A stretch of DNA of 64,000 nucleotides, from positions 33,730-97,729 of the forward strand of contig NZ_JADEVO010000020.1 of NCBI RefSeq assembly GCF_017114825.1. The letters run 5' to 3'. Numbering within the stretch: the first letter of the stretch is position 1; each line of letters begins with the position of its first letter. Below are positions 46,773 to 56,524 of the stretch, in pieces. A program made the translations under genes and the position numbers. Origin of the DNA: Pseudomonas gregormendelii (GTDB lineage Bacteria; Pseudomonadota; Gammaproteobacteria; Pseudomonadales; Pseudomonadaceae). The notes beneath the pieces were generated by a model, which saw only the letters and a list, made by a program, of their open reading frames with translations, was not told where the DNA came from and did no database searches.

Positions 46773-48457
46773 AAGCCTTCGCCGAACTCTATGCCGAACT
46801 CGATGCAACGACCTCCAGCAACGCCAAGCTGGCGGCCATGCAAAACTACTTCGCCCAGGCAGCGCCGCAGGATGCGGCGTGGGCGGTGTATTTCCTGTCT
46901 GGCGGGCGACCCCGGCAACTGGTCCCGGTACGCGTCCTGCGCGAGTTGGCAGTTGCATACTCCGGTCTGTCGCCCTGGCTGTTCGAGGAGAGTTACCAGG
47001 CGGTGGGTGACCTGGCGGAAACCATTTCGCTGGTACTGCCCGAATCCAGCCACAGCTCCGATGCTGGCCTTGCGGTCTGGATCGAGGAAAAGCTGCTACC
47101 TCTGCGCGGGGAACCCCCCCAAGCGCTTGCCCTGGCCCTGCCTGCCCTCTGGTCGCAACTTGACCGCTCCAGCCTGATGTTATGCATCAAGCTGATTACC
47201 AGCAGTTTTCGCGTAGGCGTTTCCAAACTGCTGGTGACACGCGCCCTGGCATCCATGGCGGGGCTGGACAGCAAGCGGGTGGCCCAGCGCCTGGTGGGAT
47301 ACACCGACCTGTCCAACCGCCCGAGCGCCGCCAGTTACCTGAAGCTGATCGCGCCGGAATCAACCGACGAACATGCGCAGCGCGGCGGGCAGCCCTATCC
47401 GTTTTTCCTGGCCCATGCGCTGTCGCAACCGGTGGACCATTTTGAAGCCCTGCTTGGCCCTGCCAGCCAGTGGCAAATCGAATGGAAGTGGGATGGTATT
47501 CGTGCACAGGTGGTGAAACGCGAGGGCCGGCTGTGGATCTGGTCTCGCGGCGAAGAACTGGTGACCGAGCGTTTTCCGGAACTGGAGAGCCTGGTGCACG
47601 GCCTGCCCGACGGCACGGTGATCGACGGTGAAATCGTTGCCTGGAAAGCCGCGCCAGCCGGGACCGAGGATGCCTTCGACCCGCAAGCGCCCTCGGCACC
47701 CTCGGTCCAGCCTTTCGCTTTGCTGCAACAGCGCATCGGCCGCAAGACCCTCGGCAAGAAAATCCTCGACGAAGTTCCGGTGGTGGTACTTGCCTACGAC
47801 TTGCTGGAATGGAATGGCGAAGATTGGCGCAACCAGCCTCAGGCCCGGCGGCGGACCCAGCTGGAGCAGGTTCTCGCCGACTGCAACAACCCGGTTTTGC
47901 TGGAATCGCCGGTACTCACCGGCGAAGACTGGCTGGACCTCGCACGCCAGCGCGAAGCTTCGCGCAGCCTCGGCGTCGAGGGCATGATGCTCAAGGCGCG
48001 GGACTCGCTGTATGGCGTCGGCCGGACCAAGGACATGGGCGTGTGGTGGAAGTGGAAAGTTGACCCTTACAGCGTCGATGCAGTGCTGATCTACGCCCAG
48101 CGCGGCCACGGTCGGCGCGCCAGCCTGTACAGCGATTACACCTTCGCGGTGTGGGACGGCCCGGCGAATTCAACCGAACGCACGCTGGTGCCTTTCGCCA
48201 AGGCGTACTCCGGCTTGACCGACGAAGAAATGCGCCAGGTCGACAGCATCGTACGCAAGACCACAGTGGAGAAATTCGGCCCGGTCAGCAGCGTGAAACC
48301 GAGCCTGGTGTTCGAACTGGGCTTTGAGGGCATCGCCCTGTCCAAGCGCCACAAGAGCGGGATCGCGGTGCGGTTTCCTCGGATGCTGCGCTGGCGTCGG
48401 GACAAGTCAGTGGATGAGGCGGACAACCTGGCCACGTTGCAGGACCTGCTGGGCTGA
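46769..48457 (+). CDS. ATP-dependent DNA ligase (ligase-associated set)
   Basis: A 562-residue ATP-dependent ligase. An N-terminal DNA-binding domain covers about 1-210; the adenylation motif EWKWDG has catalytic Lys 240; WSRGEELV, DGEIVAWK and EGMMLKARDS are motifs III-V, and VWWKWKVDP is motif VI-like. It is larger than the LigC type and belongs to the ligase-linked family (TIGR04120-like). It should seal ends processed by the exonuclease upstream. The gene stop is followed by 197 bases and then an unrelated ABC operon. Confidence 0.92.
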   Translation: MKAFAELYAELDATTSSNAKLAAMQNYFAQAAPQDAAWAVYFLSGGRPRQLVPVRVLRELAVAYSGLSPWLFEESYQAVGDLAETISLVLPESSHSSDAGLAVWIEEKLLPLRGEPPQALALALPALWSQLDRSSLMLCIKLITSSFRVGVSKLLVTRALASMAGLDSKRVAQRLVGYTDLSNRPSAASYLKLIAPESTDEHAQRGGQPYPFFLAHALSQPVDHFEALLGPASQWQIEWKWDGIRAQVVKREGRLWIWSRGEELVTERFPELESLVHGLPDGTVIDGEIVAWKAAPAGTEDAFDPQAPSAPSVQPFALLQQRIGRKTLGKKILDEVPVVVLAYDLLEWNGEDWRNQPQARRRTQLEQVLADCNNPVLLESPVLTGEDWLDLARQREASRSLGVEGMMLKARDSLYGVGRTKDMGVWWKWKVDPYSVDAVLIYAQRGHGRRASLYSDYTFAVWDGPANSTERTLVPFAKAYSGLTDEEMRQVDSIVRKTTVEKFGPVSSVKPSLVFELGFEGIALSKRHKSGIAVRFPRMLRWRRDKSVDEADNLATLQDLLG

Positions 48458-48654
48458 GATGAACCAATCTGGTGCGCGCACACGGTGATGCCCGCTTGCG
48501 TGCACAAACGCCTGCGCACCGTTCCTCACCGCACCTTTTAAAACGCTTGTTCGGGACTATGGTTCAGAAATTGCTACCTTATTCAGGTCTTACGCTATCC
48601 AGTAACAAATTTTACGCGCCACAAGCGCTCAAATTGGTTTTTAGGGATTGAATA

Positions 48655-49437
48655 ATGAAAAAAGCATTGCTGACCCTTTCTGCACTGGCGTTGTGCATGG
48701 CTGCCGGCTCCGCGGTGGCAAAGGAATACAAGGAATTGCGTTTTGGCGTTGACCCTTCCTACGCACCGTTCGAGTCGAAAGCGGCTGACGGCAACCTCGT
48801 GGGCTTCGACATCGATCTGGGTAACGCGATTTGCGCCGAGTTGAAGGTCAAGTGCAAGTGGGTCGAAAGTGATTTTGACGGCATGATTCCAGGCCTCAAG
48901 GCCAACAAATTCGACGGCGTGATTTCGTCGATGACCGTGACCCCGGCCCGTGAAAAGGTGATCGACTTCTCCAGCGAGCTGTTCTCCGGCCCAACCGCCT
49001 ACGTATTCAAGCAAGGCTCGGGCCTGAGCGAAGACGTCGCGTCGCTCAAAGGCAAAACCATTGGCTACGAGCAAGGCACTATCCAGGAAGCCTACGCCAA
49101 GGCCGTGCTGGACAAGGCTGGCGTTAAAACCCAGGCTTACCAGAATCAGGACCAGGTGTATTCCGACCTGACTTCCGGCCGTCTCGACGGCGCCATCCAG
49201 GACATGCTTCAAGCCGAACTGGGCTTCCTGAAGTCGCCAAAAGGCGCAGGCTACGAAATCAGCAAGCCGGTCGACAGCGAATTGCTGCCAGCCAAAACAG
49301 CGGTGGGCATTAAGAAAGGTAACACCGAGCTGAAAGCACTTTTGGATAAAGGTATCAAAGCGTTACACGACGATGGCACCTACGCCACCATCCAGAAGAA
49401 ACACTTCGGCGATCTGAATCTGTACAGCGGCAAATAA
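48655..49437 (+). CDS. Basic amino acid ABC transporter, periplasmic binding protein
   Basis: A 260-residue type II binding protein of the His/Arg/Lys/Orn class. Signal peptide MKKALLTLSALALCMAAGSAVA, then LRFGVDPSYAPFESKAADGNLVGFDIDLGNAIC and FDGMIPGLKANKFDGVISSM patterns. AGGGA precedes the ATG. The gene order binding protein, two permeases, aspartoacylase-like hydrolase, ATPase matches aotJQMOP of P. aeruginosa, but the adjacent argR is absent here. A T-rich hairpin after the stop should lower expression of the rest. Exact ligand unknown. Confidence 0.85.
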   Translation: MKKALLTLSALALCMAAGSAVAKEYKELRFGVDPSYAPFESKAADGNLVGFDIDLGNAICAELKVKCKWVESDFDGMIPGLKANKFDGVISSMTVTPAREKVIDFSSELFSGPTAYVFKQGSGLSEDVASLKGKTIGYEQGTIQEAYAKAVLDKAGVKTQAYQNQDQVYSDLTSGRLDGAIQDMLQAELGFLKSPKGAGYEISKPVDSELLPAKTAVGIKKGNTELKALLDKGIKALHDDGTYATIQKKHFGDLNLYSGK

Positions 49438-49443
49438 TGCCCG

Positions 49444-49473
49444 GCGCCCATCTCTGGATGGGCGCTTTTTTTA
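49444..49473 (+). terminator. Attenuating terminator inside the amino acid ABC operon
   Basis: GCGCCCATC-TCTG-GATGGGCGC followed by seven T residues. It lies seven bases after the binding protein stop and 21 bases before the permease start, so some readthrough must supply the downstream genes. Confidence 0.88.
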
Positions 49474-49493
49474 TCCGATCAGGTTGCTGATTT

Positions 49494-50222
49494 ATGTTCG
49501 AAAACCTCCTGCAAAATCTGGGGCTCTCAGCCTTCAGCCTCCAGGGCTTTGGCCCGTTGTTGCTGGAAGGCACCTGGATGACCATCAAATTATCGGCATT
49601 GTCGCTGCTGGTGGCCGTGTTGCTCGGCCTGCTCGGCGCCACGGCCAAGCTATCGAAAGTCAAAATGCTGCGGGTGCCGGCGCAGGTCTACACCACGCTG
49701 ATCCGCGGGGTGCCGGACCTGGTGCTGATGCTGCTGATTTTCTACAGCCTGCAGACCTGGCTGACATCGTTTACCGATTTCATGGAATGGGAATATATCG
49801 AGATCAACCCGTTCAGTGCCGGGGTCATTACCCTGGGCTTCATTTATGGCGCCTACTTCACCGAGACCTTCCGTGGCGCGATCCTCGCAGTGCCCCGGGG
49901 CCAGGTCGAAGCCGCCACCGCCTACGGGCTCAATCGCGGCCAACGCTTTCGTATCGTGGTGTTCCCGCAAATGATGCGCTTTGCCCTGCCAGGCATCGGC
50001 AACAACTGGATGGTAATGCTCAAGGCCACCGCACTGGTGTCGATCATCGGCCTCGCCGACCTGGTCAAGGCCGCACAGGACGCCGGTAAGAGTACCTACC
50101 AACTGTTCTATTTCCTGGTGCTGGCGGCACTGATCTACCTGCTGATTACCAGCGCCTCCAACTTCGTCCTGCGCTGGCTCGAACGCCGCTACGCCGCCGG
50201 CTCGCGGGAGGCCGTACGATGA
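49494..50222 (+). CDS. Basic amino acid ABC transporter permease (HisQ/AotQ type)
   Basis: A 242-residue permease with five predicted helices and the family loop GAILAVPRGQVEAATAYGLNRGQRFRIVVFPQMMRFALPGIGNNW, seen by its EAA-like pattern. Partner of the next permease; the ATGA overlap indicates coupling. It forms the membrane channel of the transporter. Confidence 0.9.
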   Translation: MFENLLQNLGLSAFSLQGFGPLLLEGTWMTIKLSALSLLVAVLLGLLGATAKLSKVKMLRVPAQVYTTLIRGVPDLVLMLLIFYSLQTWLTSFTDFMEWEYIEINPFSAGVITLGFIYGAYFTETFRGAILAVPRGQVEAATAYGLNRGQRFRIVVFPQMMRFALPGIGNNWMVMLKATALVSIIGLADLVKAAQDAGKSTYQLFYFLVLAALIYLLITSASNFVLRWLERRYAAGSREAVR

Positions 50223-50929
50223 TCGAACTCCTGCAGGAATACTGGAAACCCTTCCTTTATACCGACGGCTATAACATCACAGGCCTGGCAATGACCCTGT
50301 GGTTGCTCAGCGCATCGATCTTCATCGGCTTCCTGGTGTCGATCCCGCTATCGATTGCCCGGGTCTCGCCCAAGGTCTACGTGCGCTGGCCGGTGCAGTT
50401 CTACACCTACCTGTTTCGCGGGACGCCGCTCTATATCCAGTTGCTGATTTGCTACACCGGCATCTACAGCCTGGCGGCGGTGCGTGATCAACCGGTGCTG
50501 GACGCGTTCTTTCGCGATGCCATGAACTGCACGATCCTGGCGTTTGCCCTGAACACCTGCGCCTACACCACGGAGATTTTCGCCGGGGCCATTCGCAGCA
50601 TGAATCACGGCGAAGTCGAAGCGGCCAAAGCCTACGGCCTGACGGGCTGGAAGCTGTATGCCTACGTGATCATGCCTTCGGCCCTGCGCCGCTCGTTGCC
50701 CTATTACAGCAACGAAGTGATCCTGATGCTGCACTCGACCACCGTGGCGTTTACCGCAACTATCCCGGATGTCCTGAAAGTCGCGCGGGATGCCAACTCG
50801 GCGACCTTCCTGACCTTTCAGTCGTTCGGCATCGCCGCCCTGATCTACCTGACCGTTACCTTTGCATTGGTCGGCCTGTTCCGCCTCGCCGAACGCCGAT
50901 GGCTGGCCTTCCTCGGGCCGACCCACTAG
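50219..50929 (+). CDS. Basic amino acid ABC transporter permease (HisM/AotM type)
   Basis: A 236-residue permease with an EAA loop (EVEAAKAYGLTGWKLYAYVIMPSALRRSLPYYSNE pattern). It pairs with the upstream permease. Start overlaps the upstream stop by four bases. Eleven bases separate its stop from the hydrolase gene. Confidence 0.9.
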   Translation: MIELLQEYWKPFLYTDGYNITGLAMTLWLLSASIFIGFLVSIPLSIARVSPKVYVRWPVQFYTYLFRGTPLYIQLLICYTGIYSLAAVRDQPVLDAFFRDAMNCTILAFALNTCAYTTEIFAGAIRSMNHGEVEAAKAYGLTGWKLYAYVIMPSALRRSLPYYSNEVILMLHSTTVAFTATIPDVLKVARDANSATFLTFQSFGIAALIYLTVTFALVGLFRLAERRWLAFLGPTH

Positions 50930-50940
50930 GACTTTGCACC

Positions 50941-52059
50941 ATGCGCCACCAGATCCATGACTTGCTGGCCCCGCTACCGGGGACCGCACGGCAGATTCAC
51001 AGCTTTCACTTCGGCCCCTCGTCGGCCAGCGGCAAGATCTACATCCAGGCATCCCTGCACGCCGATGAAATGCCCGGCATGCTGGTGGCCTGGCATCTCA
51101 AGCAGCGCCTCAGGGAGCTGGAAGCCGCCGGCCGCCTGCGCAGCGAAATCGTACTGGTACCCGTGGCCAATCCGATTGGCCTCGAACAGGTTCTGATGGA
51201 TGTCCCCCTCGGGCGCTACGAGCTGGAAAGCGGACAGAATTTCAACCGCTGGTTCGTCGACCTGAGTGAAGAAGTCGGCAACGACATCGAAGGGCAACTG
51301 GGCGACGATCCACAACGCAACCTGCAGGTGATCCGCAGCAGCCTGCGCCAGGCCCTGGCGCGGCACACGGCGACGACCCAGTTGCAATCCCAACGCCTGA
51401 CCCTGCAAAGGCTGGCCTGTGATGCCGACCTGGTGCTGGACCTGCATTGCGATTTCGAAGCCGTTGCGCACCTTTACACCACCCCCGAGGCCTGGCCTCA
51501 GGTGGAGCCACTGGCCCGCTACATCGGCGCCGAAGCCAGCCTCCTGGCCACCGATTCCGGCGGCCAATCGTTTGACGAATGCTTCACGCTACTCTGGTGG
51601 CAGTTGAAAGAGCGCTTCGGCGAGCACTTCGACATCCCCTTGGGCAGTTTCTCGGTCACCGTCGAATTGCGCGGCCAGGGTGACGTCAATCACCCCCTGG
51701 CCAGTCTCGACTGCCAGGCAATGCTCGACTACCTGATCCACTTCGGCGCCATCGTCGGCACGCCGGGGCCATTGCCCGAATTGCCCTACCCCGCGACACC
51801 ACTGGCCGCGGTGGAGCCCGTAACGACGCCGGTTGGCGGCTTGCTGGTGTTCGCGGCGCTGCCTGGGGAATACCTGGAAGCCGGGCAACTGGTGGCTGAA
51901 ATCATTGATCCGGTGCTTGACCAGGTCACCCCGGTCCATTGCGCCACCGCAGGGCTGATGTACGCCCGGTCACTGCGACGCATGGCCACGGCTGGCATGG
52001 TGATCGCCCACGTTGCGGGCACTGAAGCCTATCGCAGCGGCTACCTACTTTCGCCTTGA
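50941..52059 (+). CDS. Succinylglutamate desuccinylase/aspartoacylase-family zinc hydrolase
   Basis: A 372-residue M14-like metallohydrolase, start 50941 ([14 protein letters not shown]). [11 protein letters not shown] supplies the first zinc ligands (HxxE), followed by the [10 protein letters not shown] substrate patch and [10 protein letters not shown] with the third His. It lies inside the ABC operon at the position of AotO in P. aeruginosa, so it probably deacylates an imported acylated basic amino acid, or a related compound. No signal peptide is seen, which puts it in the cytoplasm. Confidence 0.85.
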   Translation: MRHQIHDLLAPLPGTARQIHSFHFGPSSASGKIYIQASLHADEMPGMLVAWHLKQRLRELEAAGRLRSEIVLVPVANPIGLEQVLMDVPLGRYELESGQNFNRWFVDLSEEVGNDIEGQLGDDPQRNLQVIRSSLRQALARHTATTQLQSQRLTLQRLACDADLVLDLHCDFEAVAHLYTTPEAWPQVEPLARYIGAEASLLATDSGGQSFDECFTLLWWQLKERFGEHFDIPLGSFSVTVELRGQGDVNHPLASLDCQAMLDYLIHFGAIVGTPGPLPELPYPATPLAAVEPVTTPVGGLLVFAALPGEYLEAGQLVAEIIDPVLDQVTPVHCATAGLMYARSLRRMATAGMVIAHVAGTEAYRSGYLLSP

Positions 52060-52073
52060 GGATGCATTGCCCC

Positions 52074-52838
52074 ATGTACAAACTGACCATTGAAGGCCTG
52101 CACAAAAGCTATGGCGATCATGAAGTGCTCAAGGGTGTTTCGCTCAAGGCAAAAACCGGCGACGTCATCAGCCTGATCGGCGCCAGCGGCTCGGGCAAAA
52201 GTACCTTTCTGCGCTGCATCAACTTTCTCGAACAGCCCAACGACGGTGCGATGAGCCTCGACGGCCAGAGTATCCGCATGATCAAGGATCGCCACGGCAT
52301 GCATGTGGCCGATCCCGATGAACTGCAAAAGATTCGCACACGCCTGGCGATGGTGTTCCAGCACTTCAATCTGTGGAGCCACATGACGGTGCTGGAGAAC
52401 ATCACGATGGCACCACGCCGGGTGCTGGGCTGCGACAAAAAGGAAGCCGAGGACCGCGCCCGCCGTTATCTGGACAAGGTGGGCCTGGCGGCGCGGGTGG
52501 CAGATCAGTACCCGGCCTTTCTCTCGGGCGGTCAGCAGCAACGCGTCGCCATTGCCCGCGCGCTGGCGATGGAGCCGGAGGTGATGTTGTTTGACGAGCC
52601 GACTTCAGCCCTGGACCCGGAATTGGTCGGCGAAGTGCTGAAAGTGATCCAGGGCCTGGCCGAAGAGGGCCGCACGATGATCATGGTGACCCACGAAATG
52701 AGTTTTGCGCGCAAGGTGTCGAATCAGGTGCTGTTTCTGCACCAGGGTCTGGTCGAGGAGGAAGGCGCGCCCGAGGATGTATTGGGCAATCCGCGCAGCG
52801 AGAGGTTGAAGCAGTTCCTGAGCGGAAACCTGAAATAA
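52074..52838 (+). CDS. Basic amino acid ABC transporter ATPase (HisP/AotP type)
   Basis: A 254-residue ATPase. Walker A GASGSGKS, signature [15 protein letters not shown], Walker [33 protein letters not shown] is typical of polar amino acid transporters. I take ATG 52074 ([14 protein letters not shown]); in-frame TTG 52056 and ATG 52062 are poorer since GAGG lies almost on them. It is the last gene of the ABC operon. A large REPIN follows it. Confidence 0.92.
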   Translation: MYKLTIEGLHKSYGDHEVLKGVSLKAKTGDVISLIGASGSGKSTFLRCINFLEQPNDGAMSLDGQSIRMIKDRHGMHVADPDELQKIRTRLAMVFQHFNLWSHMTVLENITMAPRRVLGCDKKEAEDRARRYLDKVGLAARVADQYPAFLSGGQQQRVAIARALAMEPEVMLFDEPTSALDPELVGEVLKVIQGLAEEGRTMIMVTHEMSFARKVSNQVLFLHQGLVEEEGAPEDVLGNPRSERLKQFLSGNLK

Positions 52839-52883
52839 CGGGAGCTCGATTGGCCCCCAGATCATTTCTGCGGGGGCGCCTGC

Positions 52884-52982
52884 GTAGGAGCTGTCGAGTG
52901 AAACGAGGCTGCGATCTTTTGAACTAGTTCAGCAAACGCCAGCTCGAAAGATCGCAGCCTCGTTTCACTCGACAGCTCCTAC
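52884..52982. repeat. REPIN with 36-bp perfect arms just before the Lhr-like gene
   Basis: GTAGGAGCTGTCGAGTGAAA... (52884-52919) is the exact inverse of 52947-52982. A 27-base spacer lies between. The right arm ends only 17 bases before the helicase start codon, so it must be in the leader of that gene and could influence its expression. Confidence 0.92.
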
Positions 52983-52999
52983 AGGGCAAAGCAGCCGGC

Positions 53000-55486
53000 A
53001 TGGGATCCTCTCCAGACTTTGCAAAAAAATGGTTCAGCGCTCGCGGCTGGAAGCCGTTCGCTTTTCAAAAGCAGGTCTGGACCGCCGTCAAGCAAGGCCA
53101 GTCGGGACTGCTGCACGCCAGTACCGGCGCCGGCAAAACCTACGCCGTCTGGTTTGGCGCACTCAACCGCTACGCCAGCACCCTCTCCCCGGTCGAAACC
53201 CCGCGCAAGCGCAAACCTGTAGCCGAACCCTTGACCGTCCTGTGGATTACCCCGATGCGCGCATTGGCGGCGGACACCGCGCGAGCATTGGAGGGGCCTC
53301 TGCAGGACCTGCAGATACCCTGGAGCGTCGGCCTGCGAACCGGTGACACCAGCAGCAGCGAACGGGCCAGGCAAAGCAGGCGCCTGCCCACCACGCTGAT
53401 CACCACCCCGGAAAGCCTCACTCTGCTGCTGGCCCGGGCCGACGCGCAAAGCGCCTTGTCGACCTTGCGCATGATTGTGGTGGATGAATGGCACGAATTG
53501 CTCGGTAACAAGCGCGGAGTGCAGTTGCAACTGGCCCTCGCCCGCCTGCGCCGCTGGCAACCCGACCTGGTGGTCTGGGGCGTGTCCGCCACCTTGGGTA
53601 ATCAGGCCCACGCCGAGCAAGTGCTGATCCCCCATGGCGACGGCATTAGCGTGCAGGGCCAGAGCGGCAAAGACCTGCGAGTCGATTCACTGCGCCCTCG
53701 CGCCATCGAACGCTTTCCCTGGGCCGGGCACATTGGCCTGAAAATGCTGCCGCAGGTGGTCGCCGAACTCGAGTCCAGCCCCAGCACCCTGGTGTTCACC
53801 AATACCCGCGCGCAATCGGAAATCTGGTATCAGGCGCTGCTGGAGGCTCGGCCGGACTGGGCCGGGATCATTGCGCTGCATCACAGTTCACTGTCGCGCG
53901 ATACCCGGGACTGGGTTGAACGGGCCCTCAAGGATGGGCAGCTCAAAGCCGTGGTCTGCACCTCCAGTCTCGACCTGGGGGTGGATTTCCTGCCGGTGGA
54001 ACGGGTGCTGCAAATCGGCTCGGCCAAAGGCGTCGCGCGGCTGATGCAGCGGGCAGGCCGCTCCGGCCACGCACCGGGGCGAGTGTCAAGAGTGACACTG
54101 GTTCCGACTCACAGCCTTGAATTGATCGAGGCGATTGCGGCGCAGGACGCCGTAGCGCAGCGGCGCATCGAGCCTCGGGAATCGCCGCACAAGCCGCTGG
54201 ATGTACTGGTGCAACACCTGGTCAGCATGGCGTTGGGAGGTGGTTTCATACCCGAGGAATTGTACGAAGAAGTACGCGGTGCCTGGGCCTATCGCGACCT
54301 CAGCCCGGCGGACTGGGTGTGGGCGCTGGCTTTCGTACGTCACGGCGGGCTGTCTCTGACGGCCTATCCGGATTATCGCCGGGTCGAACCGGATGAGCAT
54401 GGCGTGTGGCGGGTACCCGACGCGCGCTTGGCGCGACGCCATCGCATGAGCATTGGCACCATCGTCAGCGATGCGAGCATCCAGCTGAAGTTCTGGAGCA
54501 AGGGCGGTGGCGGCAAGCAACTGGGCAGTGTCGAAGAGGGATTCATAGCCCGGCTCAAGCCCGGCGACGGCTTCCTGTTCGCCGGGCGCTTGCTGGAGCT
54601 GGTGCGGGTGGAAAACATGACCGCCTACGTCAAGCGCAGCACGGCGAAAAAAGCCGCGGTGCCGCGCTGGAATGGCGGACGCATGCCGCTCTCCAATGAA
54701 CTGGCCACGGCGGTGGTTGCGCGTTTCAGCGCAGCCGCGTCAGGCGAGTTCATCGGGCCGGAAATGAAAGCGTTGCGCCCCTTGCTGGAAGTGCAGCAAC
54801 AATGGTCCGGGCTGCCAACGGATAAAAGCCTGCTGGCCGAAGCCCTGAAATCCCGCGAGGGCTGGCACCTGTTTCTCTACCCATTTGCTGGACGCCAGGT
54901 GCACCTGGGCCTGGCCAGCCTGCTGGCGTGGCGGGTCAGTCAGCGCCTGGCGGTTACGTTCTCCATTGCGGTGAATGATTACGGGCTGGAGTTGCTGAGC
55001 GCCACCCATGTGGACTGGTCTGAGCATCTCGACCCGGCGCTGCTCAGTCCTGAGCGCTTGATGGCTGATGTGCTTGCCAGCCTGAATGCGGGCGAGCTGG
55101 CCTTGCGCCGTTTTCGCGAGATTGCGCGCATCGCCGGCCTGGTGTTTGCCGGTTATCCCGGCGCGCCGAAAAGTACCCGGCAGGTACAGGCCTCCAGCGG
55201 CCTGTTTTTCGAAGTCTTCAAGCAATACGATGCTGACAACCTGCTCCTGGCCCAGGCAGGGGAAGAAGTGTTGCGCGAGGAACTGGATATACGGCGCCTG
55301 GAAGAGACACTTGAACGAATCGGCCGACTCAGGCTCGACCTGCACCCGATCAAACGTCCTACACCGCTGGCCTTCCCACTGCTGGTGGAGCGCATGCGCG
55401 AAAGCATGAGCTCGGAAAAACTTGCCGACCGCATCCGCCGCATGGTCAGCGACCTGGAAACGACTGCAGAGAAAGGGAAAGCCTGA
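53000..55486 (+). CDS. Ligase-associated DEXH-box helicase (Lhr-like)
   Basis: An 828-residue Lhr-type superfamily 2 helicase of the ligase-associated family (TIGR04121-like). STGAGKT at 41-47, DEWH at 162-165, [43 protein letters not shown] for motifs V-VI, and a C-terminal Lhr-type winged-helix and beta-barrel region. It is shorter than full Lhr (about 1500). A REPIN lies in its leader. The stop overlaps the pdeM start (TGATG). It normally sits beside exonuclease and ligase genes, from which it is here separated by the ABC operon. Confidence 0.92.
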   Translation: MGSSPDFAKKWFSARGWKPFAFQKQVWTAVKQGQSGLLHASTGAGKTYAVWFGALNRYASTLSPVETPRKRKPVAEPLTVLWITPMRALAADTARALEGPLQDLQIPWSVGLRTGDTSSSERARQSRRLPTTLITTPESLTLLLARADAQSALSTLRMIVVDEWHELLGNKRGVQLQLALARLRRWQPDLVVWGVSATLGNQAHAEQVLIPHGDGISVQGQSGKDLRVDSLRPRAIERFPWAGHIGLKMLPQVVAELESSPSTLVFTNTRAQSEIWYQALLEARPDWAGIIALHHSSLSRDTRDWVERALKDGQLKAVVCTSSLDLGVDFLPVERVLQIGSAKGVARLMQRAGRSGHAPGRVSRVTLVPTHSLELIEAIAAQDAVAQRRIEPRESPHKPLDVLVQHLVSMALGGGFIPEELYEEVRGAWAYRDLSPADWVWALAFVRHGGLSLTAYPDYRRVEPDEHGVWRVPDARLARRHRMSIGTIVSDASIQLKFWSKGGGGKQLGSVEEGFIARLKPGDGFLFAGRLLELVRVENMTAYVKRSTAKKAAVPRWNGGRMPLSNELATAVVARFSAAASGEFIGPEMKALRPLLEVQQQWSGLPTDKSLLAEALKSREGWHLFLYPFAGRQVHLGLASLLAWRVSQRLAVTFSIAVNDYGLELLSATHVDWSEHLDPALLSPERLMADVLASLNAGELALRRFREIARIAGLVFAGYPGAPKSTRQVQASSGLFFEVFKQYDADNLLLAQAGEEVLREELDIRRLEETLERIGRLRLDLHPIKRPTPLAFPLLVERMRESMSSEKLADRIRRMVSDLETTAEKGKA

Positions 55487-56139
55487 TGAGTACACCCTAC
55501 CCCGTCCGGCTCGCGGGTGAAGAGCTGTGGCTGCTACCGGAAAAAGCCATCTACTGGCCAGCGCAACAGGCATTGCTGGTGGCCGATGTGCACTTTGGCA
55601 AGGCTGCCGCGTATCGGCGCCTGGGTCAGCCCGTGCCTCAGGGCACTACCACGCAGAACATCCGTGTGCTGGACGCGCTGCTGGCCCGACTGGCGTGTCG
55701 GCAACTCATTTTCCTGGGTGACTTCCTGCACGGCCCTGGCTCCCACGCACCGGCTACTTTGAGCGCACTGGCGCAGTGGCGTGCGCGGCACATCGACCTG
55801 CCGATGACATTGATCCGCGGCAATCACGACAAGCGCGCCGGCGACCCGCCAACCTCACTGAACATTCGCGTAGTGCCGGAGCCAATGCTGCTCGGGCCCT
55901 TTGCGCTGCAACATGAGCCTGACCCGCACCCCGACCGGCACGTGCTGGCCGGTCACGTCCATCCGGTGTATCGGCTTCAGGGTCGCGGGCGACAAAGCTT
56001 GCGCCTGGCGTGCTTCAGGCTTGCAGAGGCTGTCAGCCTGCTACCTGCCTTCGGCGCATTTACCGGCGGGTACCAGGTCGAGCGGGATGACAGTTGCAGA
56101 TTGTTCGTGATTGGCGACAACGAGATATGGCCGGTGTAG
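55486..56139 (+). CDS. pdeM: Ligase-associated endonuclease PdeM (metallophosphoesterase)
   Basis: A 217-residue calcineurin-like phosphoesterase of the ligase-associated group. Metal motifs: VADVHFGK (Asp 34, His 36), LGDFLHG (Asp 79), RGNHDK (112-115) and LAGHVHP near 150. It works with the helicase, exonuclease and ligase in DNA end repair. It overlaps the helicase stop by one base. Its last codons and stop (ATATGGCCGGTGTAG) fall inside the first copy of a tandem 35-base REP-like duplication. Confidence 0.88.
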   Translation: MSTPYPVRLAGEELWLLPEKAIYWPAQQALLVADVHFGKAAAYRRLGQPVPQGTTTQNIRVLDALLARLACRQLIFLGDFLHGPGSHAPATLSALAQWRARHIDLPMTLIRGNHDKRAGDPPTSLNIRVVPEPMLLGPFALQHEPDPHPDRHVLAGHVHPVYRLQGRGRQSLRLACFRLAEAVSLLPAFGAFTGGYQVERDDSCRLFVIGDNEIWPV

Positions 56140-56204
56140 GAGCTCTCGCTCCCACACGGCAATGGCCGGTGTAGGAGCTCTCGCTCCCACACGGCAATGG
56201 CCGG
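56127..56204. repeat. Tandem 35-base duplication at the pdeM stop
   Basis: The unit ATGGCCGGTGTAGGAGCTCT...CCCACACGGCA repeats exactly with period 35 (56127-56161 and 56162-56196) and a partial third copy begins at 56197. The unit includes a REP-like hairpin and the pdeM stop codon. Confidence 0.85.
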
Positions 56205-56208
56205 CGCA

Positions 56209-56418
56209 TCATGCAACAGGCGCTGGAGGCGGCTCATCCGGCAAGGTGGGCTCGCCAGGTTCGGTCGGTTGTTCGTTGGGGGTATCAGGATCAGGCTGGC
56301 CGGGGATGCCCCCGGCCATGCTGAGTGGCGGGTGCGCCAGCAGTGACCAGGCCAAAACGCCAACCTGATTGGGCTCAAGCCTTGCCAGTTCGGCACTTAT
56401 TTGCGGATCGATCTTCAT
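56209..56418 (-). CDS. Small Pro-rich hypothetical protein, 69 residues
   Basis: Start 56418 (MKIDPQISAELARLEPNQVG) follows AGGAG at a good distance. The N-terminal half is helical (LAWSLLAHPPLS) and the last 35 residues are Pro/Glu-rich and likely disordered. No signal is evident. Its C-terminal end abuts the tandem repeat. Function unknown. Confidence 0.6.
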   Translation of the reverse strand: MKIDPQISAELARLEPNQVGVLAWSLLAHPPLSMAGGIPGQPDPDTPNEQPTEPGEPTLPDEPPPAPVA

Positions 56419-56524
56419 AGAGCACTCCTGAGCAGTGGCCCGGTTCACTGTGCGCGAACCGGGCAGTACACCCAATAGAGTGTCTTCCCGCCGAAGAATT
56501 CCCACGACCCGTCAGATGGATGAC

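Noticed and set aside
48458..48654. ArgR site upstream of the basic amino acid binding protein gene
   Set aside because: I could not find a convincing TGTCGC-type direct repeat, so no operator is claimed.
56127..56204. Tandem repeat as a CRISPR array
   Set aside because: The 35-base units are directly adjacent, with no spacers, only two full copies, and no cas genes in the window.
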